Positions 1 to 8,351 of a DNA stretch of 34,332 nucleotides are shown here, one piece after another (position 1 is the stretch's first letter; each line of letters starts with the position of its first letter). The stretch comes from an uncultured Opitutaceae bacterium. GTDB taxonomy: Bacteria; Verrucomicrobiota; Verrucomicrobiia; Opitutales; Opitutaceae. Below the pieces are notes generated by a model. That model was given only the letters and a program-made list of their open reading frames with translations. It did no database searches and was not told the origin of the DNA. The position numbers and the translations under genes were made by a program. The stretch covers positions 1 to 34,332 of the forward strand of contig CAIOZY010000029.1 in NCBI GenBank assembly GCA_903862935.1, given 5' to 3'.

Positions 1-2
1 AA

Positions 3-77
3 CGCCTCGACATGAACCCGCATCAAAGAGTTGCTCTCCCACCGGAGGATGCGGTATCCGGGAAGAGTCAGGTGTAA
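3..77 (+). CDS. possible 3' end of a gene cut by the window edge
   Basis: An open frame runs in from the left edge and stops with TAA at 75-77, ending in the residues SGKSQV. Only about 24 codons are visible and no family can be recognised. It may be chance open reading in GC-rich DNA. It is listed because the stretch before cydB is otherwise empty. Confidence 0.15.
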   Translation, partial: RLDMNPHQRVALPPEDAVSGKSQV

Positions 78-84
78 GTGCATA

Positions 85-120
85 GGGGACATGGTGGCGC
101 TTCCAACGCCCCATGTCCCC
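85..120. repeat. hairpin downstream of cydB
   Basis: GGGGACATGG at 85-94 is repeated inverted as CCATGTCCCC at 111-120. The pairing continues inward as TGGCG/CGCC with one bulged base, leaving a loop of about seven bases. It lies 30 bases past the cydB stop and could end cydAB transcription. No T-run follows on either strand, so it is not a canonical intrinsic terminator. It may instead be a copy of a dispersed palindromic repeat. Confidence 0.5.
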
Positions 121-149
121 AATCTTTGATCAAGAGCCGCCCTCCGGGT

Positions 150-1184
150 TCAGTAGCTCATCTTGTCGAGGCGCACCTTGCCGCGGAAAATCCAGTAGAT
201 GCTGACGCTATAGGCGAGGACAACGGGCAGGCCGATAAGCGCGATGGTGAGCATGATACCGAGCGTCTTCGGCGATGAGGCTGCGTTGAAGGCGGTCAGG
301 CTGTGCTCTGGCAGCGGGTGGCTGAAGACCAGGTAGGGATAGTTGCCGATGCCGAAAATTGCCATGAGGCCGGCCATCGCTGCGCACGAGGAGAGAAACG
401 CGTAGAACTCGCGGCCGCGGTTGACCTCGCGCGGAATGTTTGCAATCGCGAGCACCACCGGCACGACGAGCGCGAAAAACCACGGCTCGCGGCGGAATGC
501 CTCGGTGACATGAGGCACGTAGAGCAGCGTGGCGAGGGTGAGCAGCACGTAGCTGAGGATGAACGCGATGATGAGCGGATTGACGCGGGCGCGCACCCCG
601 GCCTGCAACTCGCCCTCGGTTTTCAGCACGAGATAGATCGCGCCATGCATGGCGAAAAGCGCAACCGTCGTCACCCCCATGAGCAGCGCGTAGGGATGCA
701 GCAGCCCTAAGAAGGAGCCGGCAAACTCGCCGCGCTCGTCGATCGGCACGCCCCACGCGATATTGCCCATCGCGACGCCGATGAGCAGCGTCGAGCAGAA
801 GCTGCCAAGCGCGAAACTCCGATCCCAGAAACGGCGCCAGCGCAGCGAGGCATGTTTGCTGCGAAACTCGATGGAGACCGCCCGAAAGATCAGCGCGCAG
901 AGCAGGAGCATGAACGCGAGGTAGAAGCCAGAGAAAACCGTCGCATACACGGCAGGAAACGCGGCAAACAGCGCGCCGCCGCCGGTGACAAGCCAGACTT
1001 CGTTGCCATCCCAGACCGGGCCGATGGCGTTGAGAAAGACGCGTCGATCTTCGTCGCGCTTCGCGGCGAACAGGTGCAGCACGCCTACGCCCAAATCGAA
1101 GCCGTCAAGGATGACGTAGCCCGTGAAGAGCACCCCGACGAGGGCGAACCACACGGTGTTGAGATCGAGGGAACCGAAGTTCAC
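150..1184 (-). CDS. cydB: cytochrome bd ubiquinol oxidase subunit II
   Basis: This is the second membrane subunit of the cytochrome bd quinol oxidase, which reduces oxygen to water with quinol electrons at high affinity. The 344-residue product is hydrophobic throughout. It opens with the family signature around GYVILDGFDLGVG (about residues 22-34), followed by GPVWDGNEVWL near residues 55-65, both hallmarks of CydB. The length is normal. The start overlaps the cydA stop by four bases (1181-1184), so the two are translationally coupled. There is no cydX or cydDC in the window. Family assignment is secure. Confidence 0.97.
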   Translation of the reverse strand: MNFGSLDLNTVWFALVGVLFTGYVILDGFDLGVGVLHLFAAKRDEDRRVFLNAIGPVWDGNEVWLVTGGGALFAAFPAVYATVFSGFYLAFMLLLCALIFRAVSIEFRSKHASLRWRRFWDRSFALGSFCSTLLIGVAMGNIAWGVPIDERGEFAGSFLGLLHPYALLMGVTTVALFAMHGAIYLVLKTEGELQAGVRARVNPLIIAFILSYVLLTLATLLYVPHVTEAFRREPWFFALVVPVVLAIANIPREVNRGREFYAFLSSCAAMAGLMAIFGIGNYPYLVFSHPLPEHSLTAFNAASSPKTLGIMLTIALIGLPVVLAYSVSIYWIFRGKVRLDKMSY

Positions 1185-2560
1185 GCGGCACCTCCCTTCG
1201 TGTCTTTGAAGCCGAGCGCGAGTTTTCCAGTCGGCGTGAGATCCGCGGCGTCCGGGCCGTGCCGAATCTTCTCGTTGAGCAGAAAGATGAACGCGGCGAA
1301 GAGCAGCAGATAGACGAGTGTGAACATGACCATCGATGCGATGATTTGGTTTGCGTGCACCACGGCCGACAAGCCCTGCGAGGTGCGCAGGAGCTTATAC
1401 ACGATCCATGGTTGGCGCCCGACCTCCGCAACCCACCAGCCGGCCTGGTTTGCAATCTGCGGGCCAAGCACGGAAATCACAAGCAGCCAGAGGAGCGCGC
1501 GGGAATTCTCCAGCGTCTTCTGCCAGAGTGCCCACGAGGCCCAGAGTGCGAGGCCGATCATCGCGAATCCGATGCCGACCATGAGGTGAAAGAGCTGAAA
1601 CGTGAAATTAACCGGCGGACGCTCGTCCCGCGGGATCTCGCGAAGGCCGGTTACGGGCTGCGCGGTGTCGCCATGCGCAAGCCAGCTGAGCAGCCCGGGC
1701 AAGGCCAGGCCGTGGGTGGCCTCGGCCTTCCCGTCAACCCAGCCGACGACGTGTAGCGGTGCGTTCGGAGTGGTCTCCCAGAGGCCTTCAAGCGCGGCAA
1801 ACTTGGCGGGCTGGTTGCGGGCGACGCCCTTGGCGCTGTAATCGCCGGTTTCGAGCGTCAGCACCGAGGCGAAGAGCGACAGGGCGAGCCCGACCTTCAT
1901 CGAGGCGCGCGCGAACTCGCGGTGTTGCCTCTTCAACAGATACCACGCGCCGATGCTGACCATCAGCCAGGCGCCGGCCTGCCATGCGCCGACGACGGTG
2001 TGCGTAAGGCGATCCATCGAGGATGGGTTGAAGACCATAGCCCAAAAATCGGTGATTTCAGCGCTGGCTTTGAGCCCTTCACCCACGATGTGAAAACCGG
2101 CTGGTGTCTGCATCCAAGAGTTTGCCACGATGATCCATATCGCGCTAAAATGCGCGCCGAGCGCGACCATGCACGTGGCTAAGAAGTGCGTTTTGGGGCC
2201 AATCTTGTCCCAGCCGAAGAGCAGCAATGCGAGAAAACCGGACTCAAGGAAGAACGCAAAGATGCCCTCGGCCGCAAGCGCACTGCCAAAGACGTCGCCA
2301 ACATAACGCGAGTAGGTCGCCCAGTTGGTACCGAACTCGAATTCCATCACGATTCCGGTTGCAACGCCGATGGCGAACGTCAGCGCGAAGACTTTCGTCC
2401 AGAACCGCGCCATCTGGTGGAAGAGCGGATTATTTGTCTTCAGCCAGAGGGCCTCGATCGTCACAAGAAGCACTCCGAGTCCGATGCTTAGCGGCGGGTA
2501 GAGATAGTGAAAGGTTATCGTGAACGCAAACTGGAGCCGGGCGAGGAGTTCGGTCGACAT
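1181..2560 (-). CDS. cydA: cytochrome bd ubiquinol oxidase subunit I
   Basis: This is the haem-bearing, quinol-oxidising subunit of cytochrome bd oxidase in the inner membrane. The N-terminus carries the conserved stretch [11 protein letters not shown] with the haem-ligand histidine (about residue 18). [12 protein letters not shown] and [14 protein letters not shown] supply the acidic residues of the haem pocket, and GRQPW near residue 360 is the family signature after the Q-loop. At 459 residues it has the short Q-loop form often called cyanide-insensitive oxidase type. It is the first gene of the cydAB pair; the DUF134 regulator lies 84 bases upstream on the same strand and may be co-transcribed. 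Confidence 0.97.
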   Translation of the reverse strand: MSTELLARLQFAFTITFHYLYPPLSIGLGVLLVTIEALWLKTNNPLFHQMARFWTKVFALTFAIGVATGIVMEFEFGTNWATYSRYVGDVFGSALAAEGIFAFFLESGFLALLLFGWDKIGPKTHFLATCMVALGAHFSAIWIIVANSWMQTPAGFHIVGEGLKASAEITDFWAMVFNPSSMDRLTHTVVGAWQAGAWLMVSIGAWYLLKRQHREFARASMKVGLALSLFASVLTLETGDYSAKGVARNQPAKFAALEGLWETTPNAPLHVVGWVDGKAEATHGLALPGLLSWLAHGDTAQPVTGLREIPRDERPPVNFTFQLFHLMVGIGFAMIGLALWASWALWQKTLENSRALLWLLVISVLGPQIANQAGWWVAEVGRQPWIVYKLLRTSQGLSAVVHANQIIASMVMFTLVYLLLFAAFIFLLNEKIRHGPDAADLTPTGKLALGFKDTKGGAA

Positions 2561-2644
2561 GAACGGAGTGGATGGGATTGCGGCGATTAGGGGAGGGCGG
2601 CTGGCGCATTCGTGCGGGGGTAATGGGCAGGCGCAGGTGGACTA

Positions 2645-2977
2645 TCAACGGAGGCGGGTCAATCGGGCTGAGGCCTTGCGCGTGGGAATGGCTGGCGCCG
2701 CAGGTTTGACGATCCGGAGCGCATGGCCCAGCACGAGGGCGCGGGCGACCTTCACGCGGGCCCGGCGGACGATCCGATCGAAGGTCTGGCGCGAAACCCC
2801 CATGCGGGCAGAAGCAGCCGTGTGAAACAAGTCCTCGACGTCGGCGAGACGGAGGGCCTCCAGCTCGTCCGCGGCGAGGACGACCTCTTCCAATTCGTAG
2901 AGCGGGATGCCCGCTGGCTTGAAGTAGTCGCAGGGTGGGTTGTGAGCGATGCGGCGGGGGCAGATGGGACGGGGCAT
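2645..2977 (-). CDS. DUF134-family predicted DNA-binding protein
   Basis: This is a small cytoplasmic protein of the DUF134 (COG1342) family, thought to be a transcription regulator. The N-terminus MPRPxxPRRI and the block LxELExVVLxxDELEALRLADxEDL (about residues 26-50) are typical. The following segment from about residue 52 to 80 (AASARMGVSRQTFDRIVRRARVKVA) reads as a sigma-factor-like helix-turn-helix. The family is often found near NifX/NafY-like proteins, as here, where such a gene starts divergently about 140 bases away. An inverted repeat in the shared intergenic region is a candidate site for it. Its target genes are unknown; cydAB downstream may be one. Confidence 0.88.
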   Translation of the reverse strand: MPRPICPRRIAHNPPCDYFKPAGIPLYELEEVVLAADELEALRLADVEDLFHTAASARMGVSRQTFDRIVRRARVKVARALVLGHALRIVKPAAPAIPTRKASARLTRLR

Positions 2978-3008
2978 AAGACAAAAAACTGAAAGCTTGC
3001 CGAGTCAG

Positions 3009-3014
3009 TATAAT
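3009..3014 (+). promoter_or_regulatory. candidate -10 box for the NifX-like gene
   Basis: A perfect TATAAT lies about 100 bases before the NifX-like start, in the divergent region with the DUF134 gene. No good -35 hexamer is found 16-18 bases upstream. An inverted repeat begins at its fourth base, which fits an operator overlapping the promoter. Confidence 0.4.
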
Positions 3015-3028
3015 GAGCATAAGCTCAT
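3013..3028. promoter_or_regulatory. inverted repeat, candidate operator between DUF134 and NifX-like genes
   Basis: ATGAGC and GCTCAT form perfect six-base arms around ATAA. The repeat overlaps the TATAAT box at 3009-3014 and sits between two divergent genes, one encoding a DNA-binding protein. Placement and symmetry suggest that DUF134 or another dimeric regulator binds here; this is inference. Confidence 0.45.
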
Positions 3029-3116
3029 AACACGCGATGACAACTACGAAGTTTCGAATCGGGGCGCTGCGTCCCATGCAGCCCTGCCTGTTTCGGGGAT
3101 GACACCGCGCCCACGC

Positions 3117-3530
3117 ATGAAACTCGCCCTGCCCCTTACTGCAACTGATGAATTCTCGACGCACTACGGAGCGGCGAGCAAGTTTGCCGTAATGGAGGTA
3201 AACTTGGGTAAACGAACCGTGGAACGCCGGCTGGTGGTTGTTCCGCAAGATTCCGAACCATGCCAGTGGCCGCAGTTGCTGCGTGCGGCGGGCGTTGACT
3301 TAGTTCTGGCGGGCGGCATGGGGCGTGGAGCCCGGCAGCACATGGCCGAGCATGGCCTGCAAGTGCTCACCGGCGTCGCGGCCGACACTCCAGAGGCGTT
3401 GGTCGCCGCCTGGTTGAAGGGGACTCTCGTGGCGGGAGAAAATCAGTGTGATGGCAGCCACGGGCAGGCGCATTCCCATGACCGAGGCGAAGCGCTCGAT
3501 CATGGATCCGGTTGCGGCTGCTCCCACTGA
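3117..3530 (+). CDS. NifX/NafY-like iron-molybdenum-cluster-binding domain protein
   Basis: This is a 137-residue protein of the dinitrogenase iron-molybdenum cofactor biosynthesis superfamily (NifX, NafY, NifB C-terminus, MTH1175-like), small proteins that hold or carry Fe-S or FeMo-type clusters. The family pattern is clear: MKLALPL at the start, FSTHYGAASKFAVMEV near residues 13-28, and LLRAAGVDLVLAGGMGRGARQHMAEHGLQVLTGV around residues 58-92. The tail after residue 110 is rich in His and Cys (HGQAHSHD, GCGCSH) and probably binds metal. The ATG at 3117 was chosen because family members begin MKxA; an in-frame ATG also exists at 3099. No nitrogenase genes are nearby, so a nitrogenase role should not be assumed. 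Confidence 0.85.
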   Translation: MKLALPLTATDEFSTHYGAASKFAVMEVNLGKRTVERRLVVVPQDSEPCQWPQLLRAAGVDLVLAGGMGRGARQHMAEHGLQVLTGVAADTPEALVAAWLKGTLVAGENQCDGSHGQAHSHDRGEALDHGSGCGCSH

Positions 3531-3627
3531 CAGAGCGATTAACGGTCTCCATCTATGTCCAAGCTCTCGTCATGAGCGGAACAACGTACGGTGTGACGGC
3601 TTTGACGGATCCCGAGTTTGAAACAAA

Positions 3628-3747
3628 CTACTTACCCCGGCTGGTCTTATGATCTCGAATTTCCAGTCGTTTGATCTTCCGGAACATCGTACTAGCGTCT
3701 ATGCCTAGTTGTCTTGCTGCTGCTGCGCGGTTATCTTCACGCTGACG
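3628..3747 (-). pseudogene. C-terminal stump of a sigma-54-dependent regulator (Fis-type HTH only)
   Basis: The minus-strand frame ending at 3628 reads about REDNRAAAARQLGI followed by DASTMFRKIKRLEI. This is the standard Fis-type helix-turn-helix that closes NtrC-family enhancer-binding proteins. The AAA+ and sensor domains that should precede it are absent. Upstream of about 3747 the similarity ends and the metallo-beta-lactamase gene begins on the other strand at 3752. The frame stays open to 3933, but those extra residues are the antisense of that gene. The stump therefore marks a deletion or insertion join. Confidence 0.7.
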
Positions 3748-3751
3748 ACTT

Positions 3752-4594
3752 ATGACTACTGTTACGATGTTAGTCGAAAACACGGCACGCGGAGTAGGAA
3801 TCCTCGGGGAGCACGGATCGGCTTGGTGGATAGACACAGGCGGGCACCGCGTGCTTTTCGACACGGGCCAAGGAATGGCGTTACTCAACAATGCTCGTAT
3901 TTTAGGCGCCGACCTGACGCACGCTGACGCCATCGTGCTTAGTCACGGCCATTTCGACCATGTTGGCGGCTTAAAATCCGCATTGGCCGCATCGCAGGGA
4001 GCGACCCTCTATCTTCATCCACTTGCCGCTGAAATGAAATTCTCCGGGACCGGTCCAGCAGCTGGCGCGCGGTGTATCAGCACGCCGTTTGTCGAAACGA
4101 TGCAATTTCTGCGCGATGCATGCCACGTTACTGCTACACGCGAACCGCGCGAGGTTGTTCCGGGGATCTGGACGACAGGCGAGATTCCGAGGACCAATGA
4201 CTTCGAGGATACCGGAGGCCCGTTCTTTCTCGATGAGGCGCTAAAGCGACCAGACCCGCTTCTTGACGACCAGGCTCTCTATTTTAATGCGAGCGAGGGT
4301 GGGGTCGTGGTGCTCGGCTGTGCCCATGCCGGTGTAGTGAATACTATTGAGCACGTCAAAAGACTAACCGGCGGAAGGGCAATTTATGCTGTTTTGGGAG
4401 GCATGCACCTGGAACATGCAAGTCCGCGTCGGCTGTCACAAACCGTGGAGGCTTTCCGCCGCATTGGAATCCAACGCATCGGTCCAGCCCATTGCACAGG
4501 ATTCGTCGCAGCGGCTACATTTTGGCGCGAGTTTCCAACGCGTTGTGTTCCGTGCGTTACTGGGACGAGGCTGGTTTTCGGCAATGCAACGTGA
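3752..4594 (+). CDS. metallo-beta-lactamase-fold hydrolase, dihydropterin RFA-P synthase-like group
   Basis: This is a 280-residue cytoplasmic MBL-fold protein. The metal-binding motif S-H-G-H-F-D-H-V-G-G lies at residues 64-73 (His65, His67, Asp69, His70). Later metal-site regions include CAHAGVVNTIEH near residues 190-201 and a C-terminal GPAHCTG. The overall pattern, including GGMHLEHASPRRLSQT, matches the group annotated as 7,8-dihydropterin-6-yl-methyl-4-(beta-D-ribofuranosyl)aminobenzene 5'-phosphate synthase; members mostly have no proven substrate. The start has no visible ribosome-binding site and abuts the regulator stump, so its 5' end may be newly joined DNA. An in-frame ATG at 3767 is an alternative. 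Confidence 0.88.
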   Translation: MTTVTMLVENTARGVGILGEHGSAWWIDTGGHRVLFDTGQGMALLNNARILGADLTHADAIVLSHGHFDHVGGLKSALAASQGATLYLHPLAAEMKFSGTGPAAGARCISTPFVETMQFLRDACHVTATREPREVVPGIWTTGEIPRTNDFEDTGGPFFLDEALKRPDPLLDDQALYFNASEGGVVVLGCAHAGVVNTIEHVKRLTGGRAIYAVLGGMHLEHASPRRLSQTVEAFRRIGIQRIGPAHCTGFVAAATFWREFPTRCVPCVTGTRLVFGNAT

Positions 4595-4705
4595 CCGGTG
4601 TTATCAGGCTGTTAACCCGAGAGAACTTGGGCGGTTCTGCATGACGAGTTTGTGCGGGAGCGGACAGAGCCCGTCGAAAGACCGGGTGCCAAACGGAGGA
4701 TTGCT

Positions 4706-6262
4706 TTGAAGAAGATCAGCAAGATGGTCAGGCAGCACTGTGATAGCCTGGCCGGCGCAGAGATGACCTCATTGGAGCCCTTCTTTGCTCCCTTCCGCAA
4801 AGAGATTATCGGGATAGACCAGTTGTTTTCTGGGCCCTACGGCAAACGTCGTATCCTTTATGCGGATTGGACAGCGAGCGGCCGCCTTTTTGCGCCAATC
4901 GAGCGCCGGCTAACAGGCTCCTTCGGGCCCTACGTTGCTAATACGCACTCCGAATCCAACGTCACCGGGTCGACTATGACCCATGCCTATCACTATGCCC
5001 ACCGCATTATTAAGGAGCATGTGGGGGCCGGGACAGACGACGTGATTATCACTGTGGGGTCGGGGATGACAGCGGTTGTTAATAAGTTTCAGCGAATTCT
5101 TGGGCTGCGATTGCCGGATCAATTGAGCCCGTTCTGCTTGATTCCAGAGGAAAAGCGCCCGGTCGTATTTGTCACCCACCTCGAGCATCACTCCAATCAC
5201 ACATCGTGGATTGAGACTATTGCCCGGGTGGAGGTTATTCCACCAGATGAACAGGGTCGAGTTGACCTCGGCAAGCTACAGGTGCTGCTCGCTAAGTACG
5301 CCGATCGACCGATCAAGATCGGGGCATTTTCTGCTTGTTCCAACGTTACCGGTCTCACAACGCCGTACCATGAGATGGCTCGGATCATGCACGCGCACGG
5401 AGGCGTCTGCTTTGTGGATTTCGCAGCTTCGGCGCCTTACATTGAGATCGACATGCATCCCGCAGGAGACCCTTCCGCAGGGCTAGATGCGGTCATGTTC
5501 TCACCGCACAAGTTTCTCGGAGGACCAGGATCGCCCGGCGTTCTGGTGTTCAACCGGAGCCTTTACCACAATCGCGTTCCCGACCAGCCGGGGGGCGGCA
5601 CAGTCCTGTGGACCAATCCCTGGCAGGAACATAGCTTCTATGAAGACATCGAAACTCGTGAGGACGGGGGCACACCGGGGTTTCTGCAGGCTATCAAAGC
5701 TGCTTTGGCGATTCGCCTTAAGGAGGCGATGGGGCCGGACCGGATCTTTGCTCGGGAACAGGAACTCACCTCCCTTCTTTTTCGAGGCCTTCGCCAAATT
5801 CCTGGCGTGCATATTCTGGCCGACCGCATCGAAGACCGTCTTGGAATATTCTCATTCTACGTGGAGGACGTGCATTACAACCTGATGGTTCAGCTCCTTA
5901 ATGACAGGTTCGGCATCCAAGCTCGCGGAGGCTGTTCGTGCGCCGGAACTTATGGCCACTATCTGTTGCATGTGGATCCGAGTCGCTCGCTCAGGATCAC
6001 CCGTTTGATAGACAAGGGGGATTTGTCGATGAAGCCGGGATGGGTGCGCCTCTCTGTCCATCCAACAACCACGTCTCAGGAGGCTGAGGCTATTCTTGAA
6101 GGGGTGTCAGAGTGCGTGCTGAACGCCGGACGATGGGCTTCAGATTATGTCTACTCATCGAAGACGAACGAGTTTCGCCATCACAGCCACCAGCCGAACC
6201 GGGCGGCCGATGTTGACCGGTGGTTCTCGGGGCCATGGACAGGCTGCTGTGAGGAGGCCTAA
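4706..6262 (+). CDS. class V aminotransferase-fold PLP enzyme (cysteine desulfurase/selenocysteine lyase-like)
   Basis: This is a 518-residue PLP-dependent enzyme of fold type I, class V. Lys269 in SPHKFLGG is the expected Schiff-base lysine, and the HLEHHSNHTSW stretch upstream corresponds to the cofactor pocket. RGGCSCAG places Cys410 and Cys412 where desulfurases of this class carry their reactive cysteine. The protein is longer than typical SufS or IscS (about 400 residues), with an extra C-terminal section of about 60 residues. The TTG at 4706 was chosen because GGAGG lies five bases upstream at 4696-4700; the frame stays open farther upstream, and an in-frame ATG lies at 4724. Substrate is unknown; no SUF or selenium genes are adjacent. 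Confidence 0.85.
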   Translation: MKKISKMVRQHCDSLAGAEMTSLEPFFAPFRKEIIGIDQLFSGPYGKRRILYADWTASGRLFAPIERRLTGSFGPYVANTHSESNVTGSTMTHAYHYAHRIIKEHVGAGTDDVIITVGSGMTAVVNKFQRILGLRLPDQLSPFCLIPEEKRPVVFVTHLEHHSNHTSWIETIARVEVIPPDEQGRVDLGKLQVLLAKYADRPIKIGAFSACSNVTGLTTPYHEMARIMHAHGGVCFVDFAASAPYIEIDMHPAGDPSAGLDAVMFSPHKFLGGPGSPGVLVFNRSLYHNRVPDQPGGGTVLWTNPWQEHSFYEDIETREDGGTPGFLQAIKAALAIRLKEAMGPDRIFAREQELTSLLFRGLRQIPGVHILADRIEDRLGIFSFYVEDVHYNLMVQLLNDRFGIQARGGCSCAGTYGHYLLHVDPSRSLRITRLIDKGDLSMKPGWVRLSVHPTTTSQEAEAILEGVSECVLNAGRWASDYVYSSKTNEFRHHSHQPNRAADVDRWFSGPWTGCCEEA

Positions 6263-6342
6263 ACAACTATGCTCGCTGCCCGCCAGATCTGGGGCCCATG
6301 GGGAAACGACTCAAACCAGCCCGCCCTGAAGGCGTCCAGCGT

Positions 6343-7260
6343 TCAACAGTGGGATAGCCAACGAGGATGCTGGATCTGAAGATAGTCTCGGTACGCCTCG
6401 AAGTTCTCTTCCGTCGGATACTCGTATGGGGGCAGTAGTCGCAGAGGGAACTCTGGCATCACGATTTTGACATTCATCTTATCGTAAGCCCCATCGATGG
6501 CTTGAAGGCCCACCAGATCCAATAGTTTTTGACGGATCGCTCCAACTTCACGTTCAATGCGGAACAGCGTTTGCGTATCTTGGGCAATACCGGCATCGAG
6601 GTATTGCTGGGCGATCCTAGCGTTGATGGCGGGTATGGCGACAAGGTAGCTGCATTCTCCCAAGAGGCTCGCGTAGGCATAGGCGAGATCCATCAAGAAA
6701 AACTGAATCGGACACGGAGCAGTGATTAGGTCGAAGATGTAGGAGGCGTCCTTGCTGGAAATCTTTGCAGCGGCCAAGTTGGGGATCTCCTCCGCAAGGT
6801 GCAGGTAGTCTCTGATTCCGAGCACCCTTCTGCTACGGCTGATGTTATAATGCATATACCTGCAATCCGGATAGTCATCGCACATGCCGTGAAAGAAGGT
6901 CTCTAACTCGCGATCGTTGAGGGCTCCCCAGCAGGGCAGGGCAAGCTGGAACTCGCGTATCCCGAGCTCATAAGCGAACTGCTGCCGCTCTCTCATCTGT
7001 GCCATAGCAGTGCCAACGAGGCCGATCATGGGGTGGAGACTCGGATCGCGCATTTCCTCTGCGAACACGCGCACAATCTCTGCATATTGTCTGTCCGTTA
7101 GCGCATATCCCTCGCCTGCACTGCCGAAGAGATAGATATGTTTGATCCCACTCGCGACGGTATTCTGAATCTCCAATCGGAAAAGCGAGGCATCGAATTC
7201 ATAGCGCTCGTTCCACGGAATGCACGCTGTTGCCACAAGGACTCGGGGGTATCGCTTCAT
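6343..7260 (-). CDS. dihydrodipicolinate synthase/N-acetylneuraminate lyase family protein
   Basis: This is a 305-residue TIM-barrel aldolase of the DapA/NanA superfamily, which forms a Schiff base with a 2-keto acid. LFGSAGEGYALTDRQYAEIV (about residues 38-57) corresponds to the GTTGE region. YMHYNISRS supplies the tyrosine site, and AAAKISSKDASY contains the probable Schiff-base lysine. The frame is open 36 codons farther upstream, but the chosen ATG gives the family N-terminus (MKRYPRVLVATACIPW) and has GAGGAAA upstream. The motifs depart from true DapA, so it probably acts on another 2-keto acid or sugar acid. The LysR gene upstream, in the same orientation, is a possible regulator. Confidence 0.85.
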   Translation of the reverse strand: MKRYPRVLVATACIPWNERYEFDASLFRLEIQNTVASGIKHIYLFGSAGEGYALTDRQYAEIVRVFAEEMRDPSLHPMIGLVGTAMAQMRERQQFAYELGIREFQLALPCWGALNDRELETFFHGMCDDYPDCRYMHYNISRSRRVLGIRDYLHLAEEIPNLAAAKISSKDASYIFDLITAPCPIQFFLMDLAYAYASLLGECSYLVAIPAINARIAQQYLDAGIAQDTQTLFRIEREVGAIRQKLLDLVGLQAIDGAYDKMNVKIVMPEFPLRLLPPYEYPTEENFEAYRDYLQIQHPRWLSHC

Positions 7261-7433
7261 CAGTTTTGATTTCCTCACGGTTTTCTCATCTCTGGTGGGC
7301 TGAGGCCGCAGCCAATGCGGCTGCTGTCTTCTAACCCAAGCGGTGCGTCGACGACAGTCACAAAGCACGCCGGGCTGAAGAATTATTCTCTCTGATCTCC
7401 AGTATCACATGCATCGGATCAGAAAACCTCCCT

Positions 7434-8351
7434 TTAAGTCCTGTTGCTATGCCGCCGCCGATTCAGGCTCTCCACGAGGATACTTACGAAGTTACGGGCC
7501 AGCGTTGACGATTCCTGATCCCGCCAGACTACAGACACCTCGAATACGAGATCTTCATCCACCTCCCGCAGGGGAATGAGCTTTATACTATCGCCTCCTG
7601 AGATCGGGACATGTTGTGGCATCAGTGAAACCCCTTGACCACCAGCGATCATCGCGAGCAAAGACTCAAACCCCTCCACAGTCTTGCATTGGCTCGTCCC
7701 TAGGCCGTGGGCCTCGAGTATGCCATGGACGAGATCGGCATGGGTTTGGGAGCGTTGGCCCGCGTAACACAGGAGCCGCTCGCTGGCTACTTCGACCAAG
7801 GAAACACGCCTCCTTGCCGCCAGACGATGCCCGATTCCGATTACGGCGCACATCGGCGAGCGCGCAACTGGCGTTCGGCGCAAATATGCAGACAGCACGG
7901 GGTTCTTCTCGATGGTGAAGGCGATCTGAATCACGTTCGCTTCTAGCGACGGTATCTGATCGGCGGGCTCTATCTCGATTAACGTTACGTCGACCTCCGG
8001 AAAGCGGGTGCGGAATCGCTTCAGGCTGGCCGACATGAAACTGGCCGTGATCGGGCCGACGTTTCCGACAGTTAGATGTCCCCGTAGCCCTTTTTCAGCC
8101 TCCCTGGCCATCTCCGCTGCGCTTGCAGTATGCGCCAGGATCTGACGAGCCTCCTCTAAGAAGATGCGACCGGCGTCGGTTAGTCGCACGCGAACCGTGT
8201 CCCGGTCCAGGAGGCGGACTCTCAATTCGAATTCCAAATCCTTAATTTGCCGGCTCAGAGCCGGCTGAACCACGTGGAGGCGCTCTGATGCGCGCCTGAA
8301 ACTCAATTCCTCGGCCACGGCCACGAAATAGCGAAGATGCCGGAGTTCCAT
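7434..8351 (-). CDS. LysR-family transcriptional regulator
   Basis: This is a 305-residue LysR-type regulator. The first 60 residues form the winged helix-turn-helix (MELRHLRYFVAVAEELSFRRASERLHV, then QPALSRQIKDLE). The remainder is the two-lobe periplasmic-binding-protein-like effector domain, with GNVGPITASFMSASLKRFR opening the first lobe. The ATG at 8351 fits the family N-terminus; an upstream in-frame start would add 12 residues. It lies 173 bases upstream of the DapA-like gene on the same strand, so that gene is a candidate target. The effector is unknown. Confidence 0.93.
   Translation of the reverse strand: MELRHLRYFVAVAEELSFRRASERLHVVQPALSRQIKDLEFELRVRLLDRDTVRVRLTDAGRIFLEEARQILAHTASAAEMAREAEKGLRGHLTVGNVGPITASFMSASLKRFRTRFPEVDVTLIEIEPADQIPSLEANVIQIAFTIEKNPVLSAYLRRTPVARSPMCAVIGIGHRLAARRRVSLVEVASERLLCYAGQRSQTHADLVHGILEAHGLGTSQCKTVEGFESLLAMIAGGQGVSLMPQHVPISGGDSIKLIPLREVDEDLVFEVSVVWRDQESSTLARNFVSILVESLNRRRHSNRT

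Noticed and set aside
2430-3248. Minus-strand open frame of 272 codons spanning cydA start, DUF134 and the NifX-like region
   Set aside because: It overlaps three supported genes in another frame, and its product is low-complexity and Pro/Arg-rich.
3117-3530. Possible nitrogenase connection through the NifX-like protein
   Set aside because: No nif structural or assembly genes are in the window; stand-alone members of this superfamily are common in non-diazotrophs.
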